37,319 bases of DNA from Acidobacteriota bacterium. Lineage in GTDB: Bacteria > Acidobacteriota > Vicinamibacteria > Marinacidobacterales > SMYC01. Under the pieces are notes generated by a model, which made no database searches, was not told the origin of the DNA, and saw only the letters and a list, made by a program, of their open reading frames with translations. Below are positions 15,886 through 23,811 of the stretch, in pieces. The stretch covers positions 1 through 37,319 of the forward strand of contig SMYC01000225.1 in the NCBI GenBank assembly GCA_004356105.1. The letters run 5' to 3'. Made by a program: the position numbers and the translations under genes. Each line of letters begins with the position of its first letter. Positions within the stretch are counted from its first letter, which is position 1.

Positions 15886-15925
15886 GTTCTCAAGCCGGAT
15901 GAGAGCGATGGTCAGCGGGGTTGGC
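15886..15925 (-). pseudogene. Fragment of a paralogue of the small membrane protein at 17840
   Basis: Minus-strand reading gives TPLTIALIRLE, matching TPLTIALILLE in the intact gene at 17840-18229 at 10 of 11 residues. The DNA shares an identical 18-bp run (15897-15914 and 17941-17958). Similarity fades on both sides, so this is a scrap of gene debris between the vapC stop and the orphan ATPase end. Confidence 0.45.
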
Positions 15926-15927
15926 TC

Positions 15928-15985
15928 CACGAAAAACGACGTCTTCGTGATGTCGCCGATGGATTTCCTCGGTGCTCTGCGCTGA
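15928..15985 (+). repeat. 58-bp direct repeat, right copy (orphan ATPase 3' end with stop)
   Basis: Matches 15112-15169 with one mismatch and ends exactly at the same TGA. No other ATPase sequence is attached. Together the two copies bracket the 758-bp vapBC module. The stretch 15986-16153 that follows holds no gene I can support. Confidence 0.95.
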
Positions 15986-16153
15986 TGTCTTAGCCGAGCC
16001 CGAGAAATAGCTCCTTCGACGCCGGGAAATCCCCTCAATCTCTCGAGGGAATGTGGGTAGGCGCCCATGTTCTCGGAAGTGAACCAAGACGCTAAGTCGT
16101 CCCTTCTCAACACTTCCTTCGATGAGGTCCACTGGCATCAATATTGAATAGAG

Positions 16154-17677
16154 ATGTTACGTTCTATGAATCCCGTCGTAAGAACCGCAGTCACTTCCAC
16201 GGCCGAGATCGGCTCGCTTGCGGGCGTAGCTATCTCGGAAATTCTCGGGCGTGTGAACCTGAAGGAGCTCAGCGGCGCGTTCGAAGTGAGCACGGACGGC
16301 ATCGTCCGCACGATCCATTTCGACCGCGGCTTCATCGTTTTCGCCGCGAGCACGTCGCCCAACGAGCGTCTCGGGCAGTGCTTGCTCGAAGCGGGAAGGA
16401 TCACCGAGGAAGGTATCGAAATCGCGCTTAACGCGATGCAGGGCCGGCAGCGCATCGGTCAAGCCATGGTCGAGATGGGCCTCATCACGAAAGAAATGCT
16501 CGGCAGCGAGCTCGTGCGTCAGGCGCGCACGGTCGCGACGGCGATGTATGCCCAGGAGGGTTTTTTTCGTTTCGAAGAAAAGCCGTGCCGCATTCCGATG
16601 GACTTGCGCATCAGTGTTTCGATTTATCGGCTCCAGCTCGAAGGCATCCGAAAAATTCCGAATCACGCGCTTCTGCGAGAAGCGTTGCCCGTGCGTACAG
16701 AGCTCATCCGCGTCACTAAAACTCCGGCCTTCAGCTTCGACGGTGTCGAGTTCGAGACGATCGAGCTCGACGTCATGGCGGCCAGCCGCTCCCAACGGCA
16801 GCTCGGCGAGATAGTCGACCACGTGGCTCGAGGTCTCGAAGAAACCGAGCGCGCGATCTACGGGCTCCTCTGCTCAGGGATACTCGAGCGGGTGAGCCGA
16901 GACGGCTCCGTCCGGCGGCTCCGCGTCGAAGAGGAGACCGGGAACTTTCTAGTGTCACCTCTGAGCGCGGATAACACGGAGGCTCCGGAAAACGTCCCTC
17001 AGGCAGTGCTGCTTGCTTTCGAAAGCTCCGAGCGAGCATCCCCCGAGGAGTTGCTCGAGCTCGCCCCGAATGCCGCCGAGGTGGAGATTCGCCGCGCCTT
17101 CGTGACCAAGATTGCCGAATGGGATACTAAGCGAGCGCAGCTCGACCCGAATGATCCTCTCGTGACCAAAGTAGACGAAATCAAACAAAGGTTTGAAACC
17201 GCGAAATACAAACTGCTTGACGAGTCAGCTCCGAGCCTGCCGCCTCTGTCGGAGCCCCAGAAGGTTGCCGTCTCCGATAAATCCGATGAATCGCGCCTTC
17301 TCGGAGACATTCACGCGAAGCAGATGACAGGTGACTCCGAAGGCGCGATCACGTTTCTATACGAGCTCGTGCGCGTCGCGCCGAACAAAGCGAAGCACGA
17401 GCTGATGCTCGCCAAAGCCCTCGCCGAGCATCGCGTCTTGAAGAAGAAGGCCGAGCGCCATTTCCGCCGTGCCTTGTCTCTCGACTCGCAAGACGCCGAG
17501 GCCCATTATCTTCTCGGGCGCTATTACCAGTCCTTTGATATGTCGAGTCGGGCCGTCACCGAATTCGAAGCGGCGCTCGCCATTAGTCCCCAACATTCTG
17601 AGACCCGTTCCGCGCTCGCAAAGCTCAAAGGTGGTGATGGCTCGCTCCAAGAGCGCCTGAAGGGCTGGTTCTCGTAG
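16154..17677 (+). CDS. DUF4388 (PatA N-terminal-like) protein with TPR tail
   Basis: 507 aa, cytoplasmic. Residues about 20-180 form a DUF4388/PatA-N domain: SEILGRVNLKELSGAFEVST, IHFDRGFIVFAAS, NERLGQCLLEAGRITEEGIE, TAMYAQEGFFRFEEKP. A winged-helix-like middle follows (LGEIVDHVARGLEETERAIY), then a helical linker with a J-domain-like stretch, then TPR repeats (HFRRALSLDSQDAEAHYLLG, ALAISPQHSETRSAL). DUF4388 proteins occur with gliding, polarity and regulatory systems in Deltaproteobacteria and Acidobacteria, mostly as adaptors. ATG 16154 is six bases after TATTGA (16142-16147), possibly leaderless; ATG 16166 is an alternative. No enzyme motif is visible. Confidence 0.85.
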   Translation: MLRSMNPVVRTAVTSTAEIGSLAGVAISEILGRVNLKELSGAFEVSTDGIVRTIHFDRGFIVFAASTSPNERLGQCLLEAGRITEEGIEIALNAMQGRQRIGQAMVEMGLITKEMLGSELVRQARTVATAMYAQEGFFRFEEKPCRIPMDLRISVSIYRLQLEGIRKIPNHALLREALPVRTELIRVTKTPAFSFDGVEFETIELDVMAASRSQRQLGEIVDHVARGLEETERAIYGLLCSGILERVSRDGSVRRLRVEEETGNFLVSPLSADNTEAPENVPQAVLLAFESSERASPEELLELAPNAAEVEIRRAFVTKIAEWDTKRAQLDPNDPLVTKVDEIKQRFETAKYKLLDESAPSLPPLSEPQKVAVSDKSDESRLLGDIHAKQMTGDSEGAITFLYELVRVAPNKAKHELMLAKALAEHRVLKKKAERHFRRALSLDSQDAEAHYLLGRYYQSFDMSSRAVTEFEAALAISPQHSETRSALAKLKGGDGSLQERLKGWFS

Positions 17678-17839
17678 GCCCGCGGACGAAACCGAAATTA
17701 GCTAACGCCCCTTGTTAATGCCGATGCGCGCGAGGAGCGGTCTTTGCTGCGTGTTTAACCGGACGCTCGGCCGGGCCTTCCGTACCGTCGCGATCGCCTC
17801 TCCACACACCGCGCTTCAACAAGAGCGCGGCGCCGTGTT

Positions 17840-18229
17840 TCATCGCGTCTCCGATTCGGAAACCCTGGAGCTACCGGTGTAGCCCGGATTCAAGCGAGCC
17901 CAGAAAACGCCGTGATAATTCGGGCTTCTTATCTCGAGCAGGATGAGAGCGATGGTCAAGGGTGTTTGCAGGGCGAGAATTTCGGCCCAGCGCAGCTCAT
18001 CACGGGAGAGCCAGAACCCGATATTCGCAAGAAAAAGAATGCTCCAGAAAAGCTCGTAGCTCCGGCGGAGCCGAAAGACATTACAGAAGAGGAAGAAGTG
18101 GCCGAGGGTCACGGGAAAAAGAAGCGCCACGGAGCCGAGGAGTTGCCAGGAGAGCCCAGTGACGAGCGCGCACAAGACGATCGCGACTGCGTCCTGCCAC
18201 CAGAAACGAAACCCAGCACGGCGACCCAC
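17840..18229 (-). CDS. Small integral membrane protein, unnamed family
   Basis: 129 aa with about four hydrophobic segments: AVAIVLCALVTGLSWQLL, VALLFPVTLGHFFLFCNVF, LFWSILFLANIGFWL and ILALQTPLTIALILLE. Conserved-looking motifs are GHFFLFCNVFRLRRSYEL and SPNYHGVFWARLNP. I have seen similar unnamed membrane proteins in other bacteria but know no function. GTG start 18229 overlaps the stop of the upstream YdjM-like gene by one base (TAGTG), so it is the last gene of that operon. A fragment of a paralogue lies at 15886-15925. Confidence 0.75.
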   Translation of the reverse strand: MGRRAGFRFWWQDAVAIVLCALVTGLSWQLLGSVALLFPVTLGHFFLFCNVFRLRRSYELFWSILFLANIGFWLSRDELRWAEILALQTPLTIALILLEIRSPNYHGVFWARLNPGYTGSSRVSESETR

Positions 18230-19131
18230 TAGACGTTTAGCTCGACGGCTTGCACGGTACCGCCTGAGCCGAGCGTGACTAGAAGCTCGCCGAAACGTGT
18301 GTCGAAGTTTCTAGTCCTGAGGTCGCGACAAGTGAGCGTCACGTTCTGTTCGTCTTTCTGCACGCGTACCACTTGGTAGAGAGGAGAGAGCGCTCGCATC
18401 GCTTGATATTCTGGAATCGCTTCGAGAATCGTCGCGTAGGGCCCGTCGTGAATCTTCTGGAGACTTTCGCGAGAAAGACGGCCGTGGACCGCACTCAAGT
18501 CGAAGAGGTGGACCTCACCGTCGAGGGGCCGCGCCCCGATGAACTTCCACGGGACGAAGGTGGTGGGTAGAAGAGACGCGGTTCCTTCCGGTGCCAGCCG
18601 CCCGGCCCGCCTCCTCAAAACGATGCGTACCATCCAATAAGCGACAAGAAAAGCCATGTAACCGTAGGACAACTCGAGACCCGGCATCTTGGCCCGAGCG
18701 AGCTCGGAATAGAGGACGTACAGGGCTCCTACCGTGACGGCGATGACCGGCAGGTCGATAAAAAAGACCCACTCTCGGCAAAAGCGCCTGTTCGAGAACG
18801 GCGCGAGAAGAGTAATCCCGTACGTGTTGCTGAAGTCGAGCACGCTGTGAAAGCACATGCCTAGAGCGAGGCCGAGGGCGACGTGAAGGCCGGGAAAGCC
18901 GAGCGCGGCCGACACGACATAAGCCGCCGCGGCTATGGCTGCGATGACGGGAAAAGCGTGCGAGTACGTCTGGTGGAATTTGAGAAAGCGACGGCGTCCC
19001 GCGATGCGGCTCATCGCATCCAGGTCGGGGGCGACCGATCCCATCATGAAGGCGATGGAGGCCTCCGGGTAGTCCGCCATGAAGGGCGCCGCGATGACCA
19101 CGCCCATCATGCCATGTGTGACGATGTCCAT
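18229..19131 (-). CDS. YdjM/YbcI-like membrane-bound metal-dependent hydrolase (DUF457)
   Basis: A 300-aa inner-membrane protein. MDIVTHGMMGVVIAAPFM, SVAPDLDAMSR, FLKFHQTYSHAFPV and MCFHSVLDFSNTYG carry the scattered His/Asp (TH, PDxD, HR-like, HxxxD) of the YdjM/DUF457 family, often annotated as LexA-regulated membrane hydrolases of unknown substrate. Several hydrophobic helices occupy residues 1-210. The C-terminal 90 residues are soluble and specific to this group. The frame is open to 19218, but ATG 19131 matches the family start; the extension only reads antisense noncoding sequence. Middle gene of a minus-strand operon behind the TenA-like gene. Confidence 0.85.
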   Translation of the reverse strand: MDIVTHGMMGVVIAAPFMADYPEASIAFMMGSVAPDLDAMSRIAGRRRFLKFHQTYSHAFPVIAAIAAAAYVVSAALGFPGLHVALGLALGMCFHSVLDFSNTYGITLLAPFSNRRFCREWVFFIDLPVIAVTVGALYVLYSELARAKMPGLELSYGYMAFLVAYWMVRIVLRRRAGRLAPEGTASLLPTTFVPWKFIGARPLDGEVHLFDLSAVHGRLSRESLQKIHDGPYATILEAIPEYQAMRALSPLYQVVRVQKDEQNVTLTCRDLRTRNFDTRFGELLVTLGSGGTVQAVELNV

Positions 19132-19171
19132 TGGAGCTCTGTGCTCTTTAATTGTACCGAAAAAAACGCGC

Positions 19172-19813
19172 TCACCAGGACTCGCCATGAAACGCGAGCT
19201 TCCAGAAAAGTCGCTCATACCGCATCGTCTCGAAAAACTTGCGCTCCATTTTCGCGCGCAGGCTCACAGAGGCGGCCGCGGCCAACTCGTCCAAGTTGGT
19301 GGCGAGCAGGTCCACCCAACCCTTGAAGCCGTCGCTCGTCCAGTTGTCGATGAAGCGTTGCCATTTGCTCGGGCCTACCTGGAGCTCTTTCACGTGGAGC
19401 CACGAGTCCAGATAAGCTTTCTCGGCAGCGTAGGTGGCCGCGTAAGCGACTTCGTAGGGATCGGTGTAGTTGGTCACGCGAAGAAAATTGATGTAGCCGA
19501 GGTTCGTCGGCGCCGGCTCGACGTCTTCGATAGAGACACCGTGCTCCGCGGCCATTTCTTCAAAGAGCACGAGCTCACGCTGGAGCGCTGCGATGGCGTT
19601 GCTGTGAGCTTGCCGGTGCTCGAGAGGCGCCTTGGTGATCTTGAGCGCGACATTCGGAATGGCCTCACGCACGAAAACATAATCCTGCTTCAGCCAATTG
19701 GCGAAGCGCTCATCGGAAATCGACCCTGCGGCGACCTCCGAGAGAAACGGTTCCGCGAGCATCTCGGCCCAATGCTCGCGGTATTTTTCGTGCAGGTCTG
19801 CGACGAATGCCAT
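19172..19813 (-). CDS. TenA/THI-4-family protein lacking the catalytic Cys
   Basis: A 213-aa all-helical protein of the TenA (thiaminase II-like) family: LHEKYREHWAEMLAEPFL, ISDERFANWLKQDYVFVREA, PTNLGYINFLRVTNYTDPYE, AAEKAYLDSW and the C-terminal RYERLFWKLAFHGESW. Classical TenA hydrolyses aminopyrimidines with a Cys nucleophile in an LLPCxWxY context. Here that position is in AYAATYAAEKAYLDSW, and the protein has no Cys at all, so thiaminase chemistry is unlikely. AAAGGAGA six bases before ATG 19813 fixes the start; the longer frame to 20041 overlaps the divergent gene. First gene of the operon. Confidence 0.85.
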   Translation of the reverse strand: MAFVADLHEKYREHWAEMLAEPFLSEVAAGSISDERFANWLKQDYVFVREAIPNVALKITKAPLEHRQAHSNAIAALQRELVLFEEMAAEHGVSIEDVEPAPTNLGYINFLRVTNYTDPYEVAYAATYAAEKAYLDSWLHVKELQVGPSKWQRFIDNWTSDGFKGWVDLLATNLDELAAAASVSLRAKMERKFFETMRYERLFWKLAFHGESW

Positions 19814-19904
19814 GAAGACTCTCCTTTCAGCGAAGAGGGAGTCTATCTGGCTGAAGCCGAATCGGCTAGAGCGAGCCGCGCTCTCTGGTACTATCCCGCC
19901 ACTC

Positions 19905-21233
19905 ATGCGAATGACGCTCTTGCTACTGGCTGCGCTCGGAGCGGCCTCGATGGCTTCTCCGCAGGCTCGACACCAACACCGTGTGGTGCGCGTCAGCCCG
20001 AGCACCGCGATCGCGCCGAGCGAAGTTTCCGTCGCCATCAACCCGACGCGGCCCGAGAACGTCGTGGCCGTCTCTGTACAGAGACGAAGTCCGACAACAG
20101 ACTACGCTTATGTGAGCTTCGACGGCGGCACGACGTGGGTCAGCATCGAGGGACAAAACCCTAACGCCCGCACGCAAGGCGATGACGCGATCGTGTTCGA
20201 CGAAGCGGGCCGTGCGTACTGGTCGTATATTTCGTTCAGCGGCTTGCGGTCCGAGCGCCCCACGGACGCGGCGACCGGAATCTTCGTGAACCGTTCCGAA
20301 GACGGTGGCCGAAGCTGGTCGGACGCCGTCACCGTCGTGGACCACCACAACACGGTCGCGCCATTCGAGGACAAGCCCTGGCTCGTCGCAGGACCCGACG
20401 ACCGCGTCTACATCGCGTGGACCCGCTTCTCGAAATACGGCAGCGCGGACCCTCAAGAGACGAGCCATATCTACTTCTCCTTGTCTGAAGACGCCGGCCA
20501 GACCTTCGCCGCACCCTTCCGGGTGTCGGACACACCTGGAGACGCCATCGATAGTGATGGCACCCTCGAAGGCGTCGTGCCCGCCGTGGGCATCGAAGGC
20601 GAAGTCTATTTGGTCTGGTCGGGCCCGCAAGGACTCGTCTTCGACAAGTCAACGGACGGAGGCTGGACCTTCGGCGAGGATCGCATCATCGGCCCGCATC
20701 CGGGAGGCTGGGACATCGACATCGAAGGCGTTGGCCGCGCGAACGGAATGCCCGTCACCGCCGTCGACCGATCACAGGGTGCCTTTCGAGGCACCCTATA
20801 CGTCAATTGGATCGACCACCGCCATGGCGATCCCGACGTGTTCGTCACCTACTCGCGGGACGGAGGCAACAGCTGGGCCCCACCCGTGCGCGTGAACGGC
20901 GACCCGATCGGAAATAACGCGGCGCAATTCTTCACTTGGATGGCGGTCGACCCCATCGACGGCTCGGTCAACGTCGCCTTCTACGATCGCCACGACCTTA
21001 AGGGAACGGAGACGTCTGTCACGCTCGCGCGCAGCACCAACGGCGGCGAGAGCTTCGAGACCTTCCCGGTAGCCATCGAGCCGTTCGAAACGAGCGACGA
21101 CGTTTTCTTCGGCGACTATCTAGGGGTCGCAGCCCATGCAGGCCGCGTCGTAATGGTGTTCAGCCACTTCACGACGCCGTCCGACTTGGCACTCTCCGCT
21201 GCATTATTTCGGTTCAGCCAGAGCGACAATTGA
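19905..21233 (+). CDS. Exported sialidase-like propeller with Asp-boxes
   Basis: 442 aa from ATG 19905, which starts a clear signal peptide (MRMTLLLLAALGAASMASPQ). The open frame runs back to 19698, but that part is antisense to the TenA-like gene. At least six Asp-box (BNR) repeats are present: FDGGTTWVSI, SEDGGRSWSD, SEDAGQTFAA, STDGGWTFGE, SRDGGNSWAP and STNGGESFE. They indicate a six-bladed sialidase-type propeller. The sialidase Arg triad cannot be assigned, so the enzyme activity is open. A -10-like TACTAT (19889-19894) lies ten bases before the ATG and no Shine-Dalgarno is seen. Confidence 0.88.
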   Translation: MRMTLLLLAALGAASMASPQARHQHRVVRVSPSTAIAPSEVSVAINPTRPENVVAVSVQRRSPTTDYAYVSFDGGTTWVSIEGQNPNARTQGDDAIVFDEAGRAYWSYISFSGLRSERPTDAATGIFVNRSEDGGRSWSDAVTVVDHHNTVAPFEDKPWLVAGPDDRVYIAWTRFSKYGSADPQETSHIYFSLSEDAGQTFAAPFRVSDTPGDAIDSDGTLEGVVPAVGIEGEVYLVWSGPQGLVFDKSTDGGWTFGEDRIIGPHPGGWDIDIEGVGRANGMPVTAVDRSQGAFRGTLYVNWIDHRHGDPDVFVTYSRDGGNSWAPPVRVNGDPIGNNAAQFFTWMAVDPIDGSVNVAFYDRHDLKGTETSVTLARSTNGGESFETFPVAIEPFETSDDVFFGDYLGVAAHAGRVVMVFSHFTTPSDLALSAALFRFSQSDN

Positions 21234-21340
21234 GGTGAGGTACCACAATATTGTGTGGTCAGGTAGTGTAGCAACGACTATATCTTGTGGTCCGCCGCTC
21301 CCAACTTGACAGTACCCCTAAGAAGCCAAGTTCGGCTCCT

Positions 21341-22300
21341 TCATGGGGTTTGCCGGAGTACCAGCACTTCTTCATCGCCGACGACGACGAGGACGAGAGA
21401 ATCCACCGCCACATCGCGCGCCGGTCCCGACGTCTTGTACGTGCCCACCAGCTTCGGTTGCGACGGCGTGGACAAATCCACGACTTGAATCCCCGCCTCG
21501 CCATCCGCGACATAAGCCAAGTTGCCGGCTAGCGCGACGCGCTCGGCTCGACCGGGCGTGGCAAACGTCGCTACTTTGACCGGCGTCGTTGGATCGGAGA
21601 CGTCGTAGACTTGAAGGTCCCCGCGACCGGCCCCACATAGGAGCTTCGGACCACCGGCGCCGGACCCGTCGGACACCTCCATGGAACGGGGTGCATTGGG
21701 CGCATGTAGAACGCCCACGGGCTCGAGCGGGCCCGGCTGAGATAGATCGAAAATATAGAGTCCGGAAGGCGAGTCGACGGCATAGGCGAGCGAGCCGGAC
21801 ACGGTCACGTCGCGCGCATAGCCGTCGAGAAAGAACGAGCCCGCGGCAACGGGCTTCGACTCGTCCGACACGTCGAGCATGACGAGGCCTTCCATATGGT
21901 CGATGAATACGACCTTGTTCTCGAAGACATCGCCAATCTTCGTCTGGCCGAGTGACTTGAAGGAACCGATGAGCGTCGGCTCGTCGGCGTTTCCGATGTC
22001 GAGGATGCCAAGACCGAAGAAGTTGGCGCCGACATAGGCACGGGAGCTGGACAAGCGGAAGCCCCAGATTTCTTCGGGAAATGTGTAGGTGCCCTGGCGT
22101 TTCGGCGTCTCGGGATTCGAGATATCGTAAATCGTGAAAGACGTGCCGGCGGCGACGAACGCCTGGTCGCCCCTCACCCTGACTAGATCCGCGGGCCCGG
22201 GAATCGAGCCGATCGGCTCGAAACTCATGGTTTGAGCGGAGACACTGGCCGCCACGACGAGGCTGATACACGCTCCTATGGTGACGACGCGTGACGTCAT
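21341..22300 (-). CDS. Exported LVIVD-repeat propeller protein
   Basis: 319 aa with signal peptide (CISLVVAASVSAQ). Repeating units of about 42 residues have the LVIVD pattern: TIYDISNPETPKRQGTYTF, LGILDIGNADEPTLIGSF, LVMLDVSDESKPVAAGSF, LQVYDVSDPTTPVKVATF and IQVVDLSTPSQPKLVGTY. These form an extracellular beta-propeller, probably for adhesion or binding; no catalytic residues. ATG 22300 overlaps the stop of the PQQ-propeller gene (ATGA), so the two are translationally coupled. Confidence 0.9.
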   Translation of the reverse strand: MTSRVVTIGACISLVVAASVSAQTMSFEPIGSIPGPADLVRVRGDQAFVAAGTSFTIYDISNPETPKRQGTYTFPEEIWGFRLSSSRAYVGANFFGLGILDIGNADEPTLIGSFKSLGQTKIGDVFENKVVFIDHMEGLVMLDVSDESKPVAAGSFFLDGYARDVTVSGSLAYAVDSPSGLYIFDLSQPGPLEPVGVLHAPNAPRSMEVSDGSGAGGPKLLCGAGRGDLQVYDVSDPTTPVKVATFATPGRAERVALAGNLAYVADGEAGIQVVDLSTPSQPKLVGTYKTSGPARDVAVDSLVLVVVGDEEVLVLRQTP

Positions 22301-23700
22301 GACCGTTCATCCTGTTCGGGCTTCGCGATCCGGTAGAGCTTCGATTGCGTTCGGAGGATCACGCTCCCGCGCACCACGGCAGGCGTTGCCAGTGACATTT
22401 CATCGAGCGAGTTCTTGCCGAGCACCTTGAACTCGGGCCCGGCCTGAACGACATAGGTGTCGCCGTCCTCGCTCAGCAAGAAAATCTTTCCGTTATACGC
22501 CCAGGGTGACGCGGTGAATCCGTTTCCAATCTCGAGGCGCTTCCGGCCATATATCTCCTCGCCGGTCTTCGCGTCGTGGCAGAGAAAAAAGCCGCGATCG
22601 AGTAGCGTGTAATAGTAATCACCGTATACGAGCGCGGAAGTGTTGTAGGTACCGAGTAGCGGGTAGGACCAAGCGATAGCGTCGGACGTGTTTTTCGGCC
22701 CCGGGAAGCGAGCCGCGAAATTCTCGACGTCGGGCCACAGAGAGATGTCTCCCGATGCGCCGGGGCGGATGGCGTAAACCGGGCGTATGCCGCCGCCCGG
22801 ATAACCCGAGCTGATGTAGAGCAGCCCGTGCTTGGCAAATGGTGACGGGATGGTGAGCCCCGACATCCCTTTGAGCTCCCACAGCAAATCCCCTTCGAGG
22901 TCGTAAGCGCGGACGCCACCAGTGCCCGCCGTCACGATCTCCGCGCGGCGATCGTTCTCCCAGATGAAGGGTGTGGACCAGTTCCGACCGCCCTCGGCGC
23001 GGGCGATTCTCCAAATCTCTTCGCCTGTCGCCTTGTCGAAGACCACCATGAAGGACTCCGTCGTGTTGTCGTTGACGATGTACAGGCGATCGTGGTGGAG
23101 GACAGGCGAAGCGGCCATACCGAATCCCTGCGTGGTATTGAACGTTCCAATCTCCTTGGTCCAGACGATCTCCCCACTCATCGTGAGAGCGCTGACGCGT
23201 CCGATGCTGCCGAAATACACATAGACGTGCTCGCCGTCGGTGACCGGCGTTTCTGAGGCGAAGCTGTTCTTGAGGTGTTTTTGAATTGGGGGCGGTGCGC
23301 GGTGCAGCTCACGCTCCCATACAATCTCTCCCGAATCGAAGTCGATGGCGTACACCATCCATCGATGCTCCGCCAGGGATCGCCGCGAGCCGTTGTCGTC
23401 GCCCGGGTCGTAAAGCCCCCGGATGGGCGTCTCCTCGTCGCCCGCGCTGATGGACGAAGTGATGAAGATGCGGTCGTCCCATACGATGGGTGAGCTCCAG
23501 CTCAAACCCGGGATGTCGATCTCCCAGGCGATGTTCTCGGTCCGGCTCCAGGTGTCGGGCAAAGACGGATCGTCGGGAACAGCACCGGCATCCGGGCCGC
23601 GAAAGCGAGTCCAACGAGCCTTGTCCTCTGCAGATAAGCCGGCCGCCGAGAGTACTGAGACGATGGCCACGATGGCAACGGCGGCAATACGTTCTCTCAT
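22297..23700 (-). CDS. Exported PQQ-type beta-propeller protein
   Basis: 467 aa with a signal peptide (AVAIVAIVSVLSAAGLSA). WTRFRGPDAGAV near the N-terminus is the hallmark start of periplasmic 'outer membrane protein assembly BamB-like / PQQ-binding-like' proteins. Blades include SSPIVWDDRIFITSS, VYAIDFDSGEIVWERELH, SALTMSGEIVWTKEIGTF, VVFDKATGEEIWRIA and CHDAKTGEEIYGRKRL. No alcohol-dehydrogenase catalytic motif, so binding or scaffolding is more likely than redox catalysis. AGGAGG lies three bases before ATG 23700. First gene of a two-gene operon with the LVIVD protein. Confidence 0.9.
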   Translation of the reverse strand: MRERIAAVAIVAIVSVLSAAGLSAEDKARWTRFRGPDAGAVPDDPSLPDTWSRTENIAWEIDIPGLSWSSPIVWDDRIFITSSISAGDEETPIRGLYDPGDDNGSRRSLAEHRWMVYAIDFDSGEIVWERELHRAPPPIQKHLKNSFASETPVTDGEHVYVYFGSIGRVSALTMSGEIVWTKEIGTFNTTQGFGMAASPVLHHDRLYIVNDNTTESFMVVFDKATGEEIWRIARAEGGRNWSTPFIWENDRRAEIVTAGTGGVRAYDLEGDLLWELKGMSGLTIPSPFAKHGLLYISSGYPGGGIRPVYAIRPGASGDISLWPDVENFAARFPGPKNTSDAIAWSYPLLGTYNTSALVYGDYYYTLLDRGFFLCHDAKTGEEIYGRKRLEIGNGFTASPWAYNGKIFLLSEDGDTYVVQAGPEFKVLGKNSLDEMSLATPAVVRGSVILRTQSKLYRIAKPEQDERS

Positions 23701-23738
23701 TTTCCCTCCTGGGCGTGCGCGGTGGAGCCGAATGATGA

Positions 23739-23767
23739 TAAATAGTCGTTGCCGCCCCGCCTGTCAA
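23739..23767 (-). promoter_or_regulatory. Promoter of the PQQ-LVIVD operon
   Basis: Minus strand: TTGACA (23762-23767), 17 bp, TATTTA (23739-23744), then a leader of about 30 bases carrying the AGGAGG of the PQQ-propeller gene. The -35 is consensus and the -10 weak. Confidence 0.55.
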
Positions 23768-23811
23768 GGAAGTGGCGGCGTGAAACGTGAAACACGGCGA
23801 AAGGACTGGCC

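Noticed and set aside
21244..21341. Palindrome CACAATATTGTG (21244-21255) and hairpin 21320-21341 as a bidirectional terminator between convergent genes
   Set aside because: Hairpins are short or imperfect and lack U-tracts; the second overlaps the LVIVD stop codon. Not strong enough to list.
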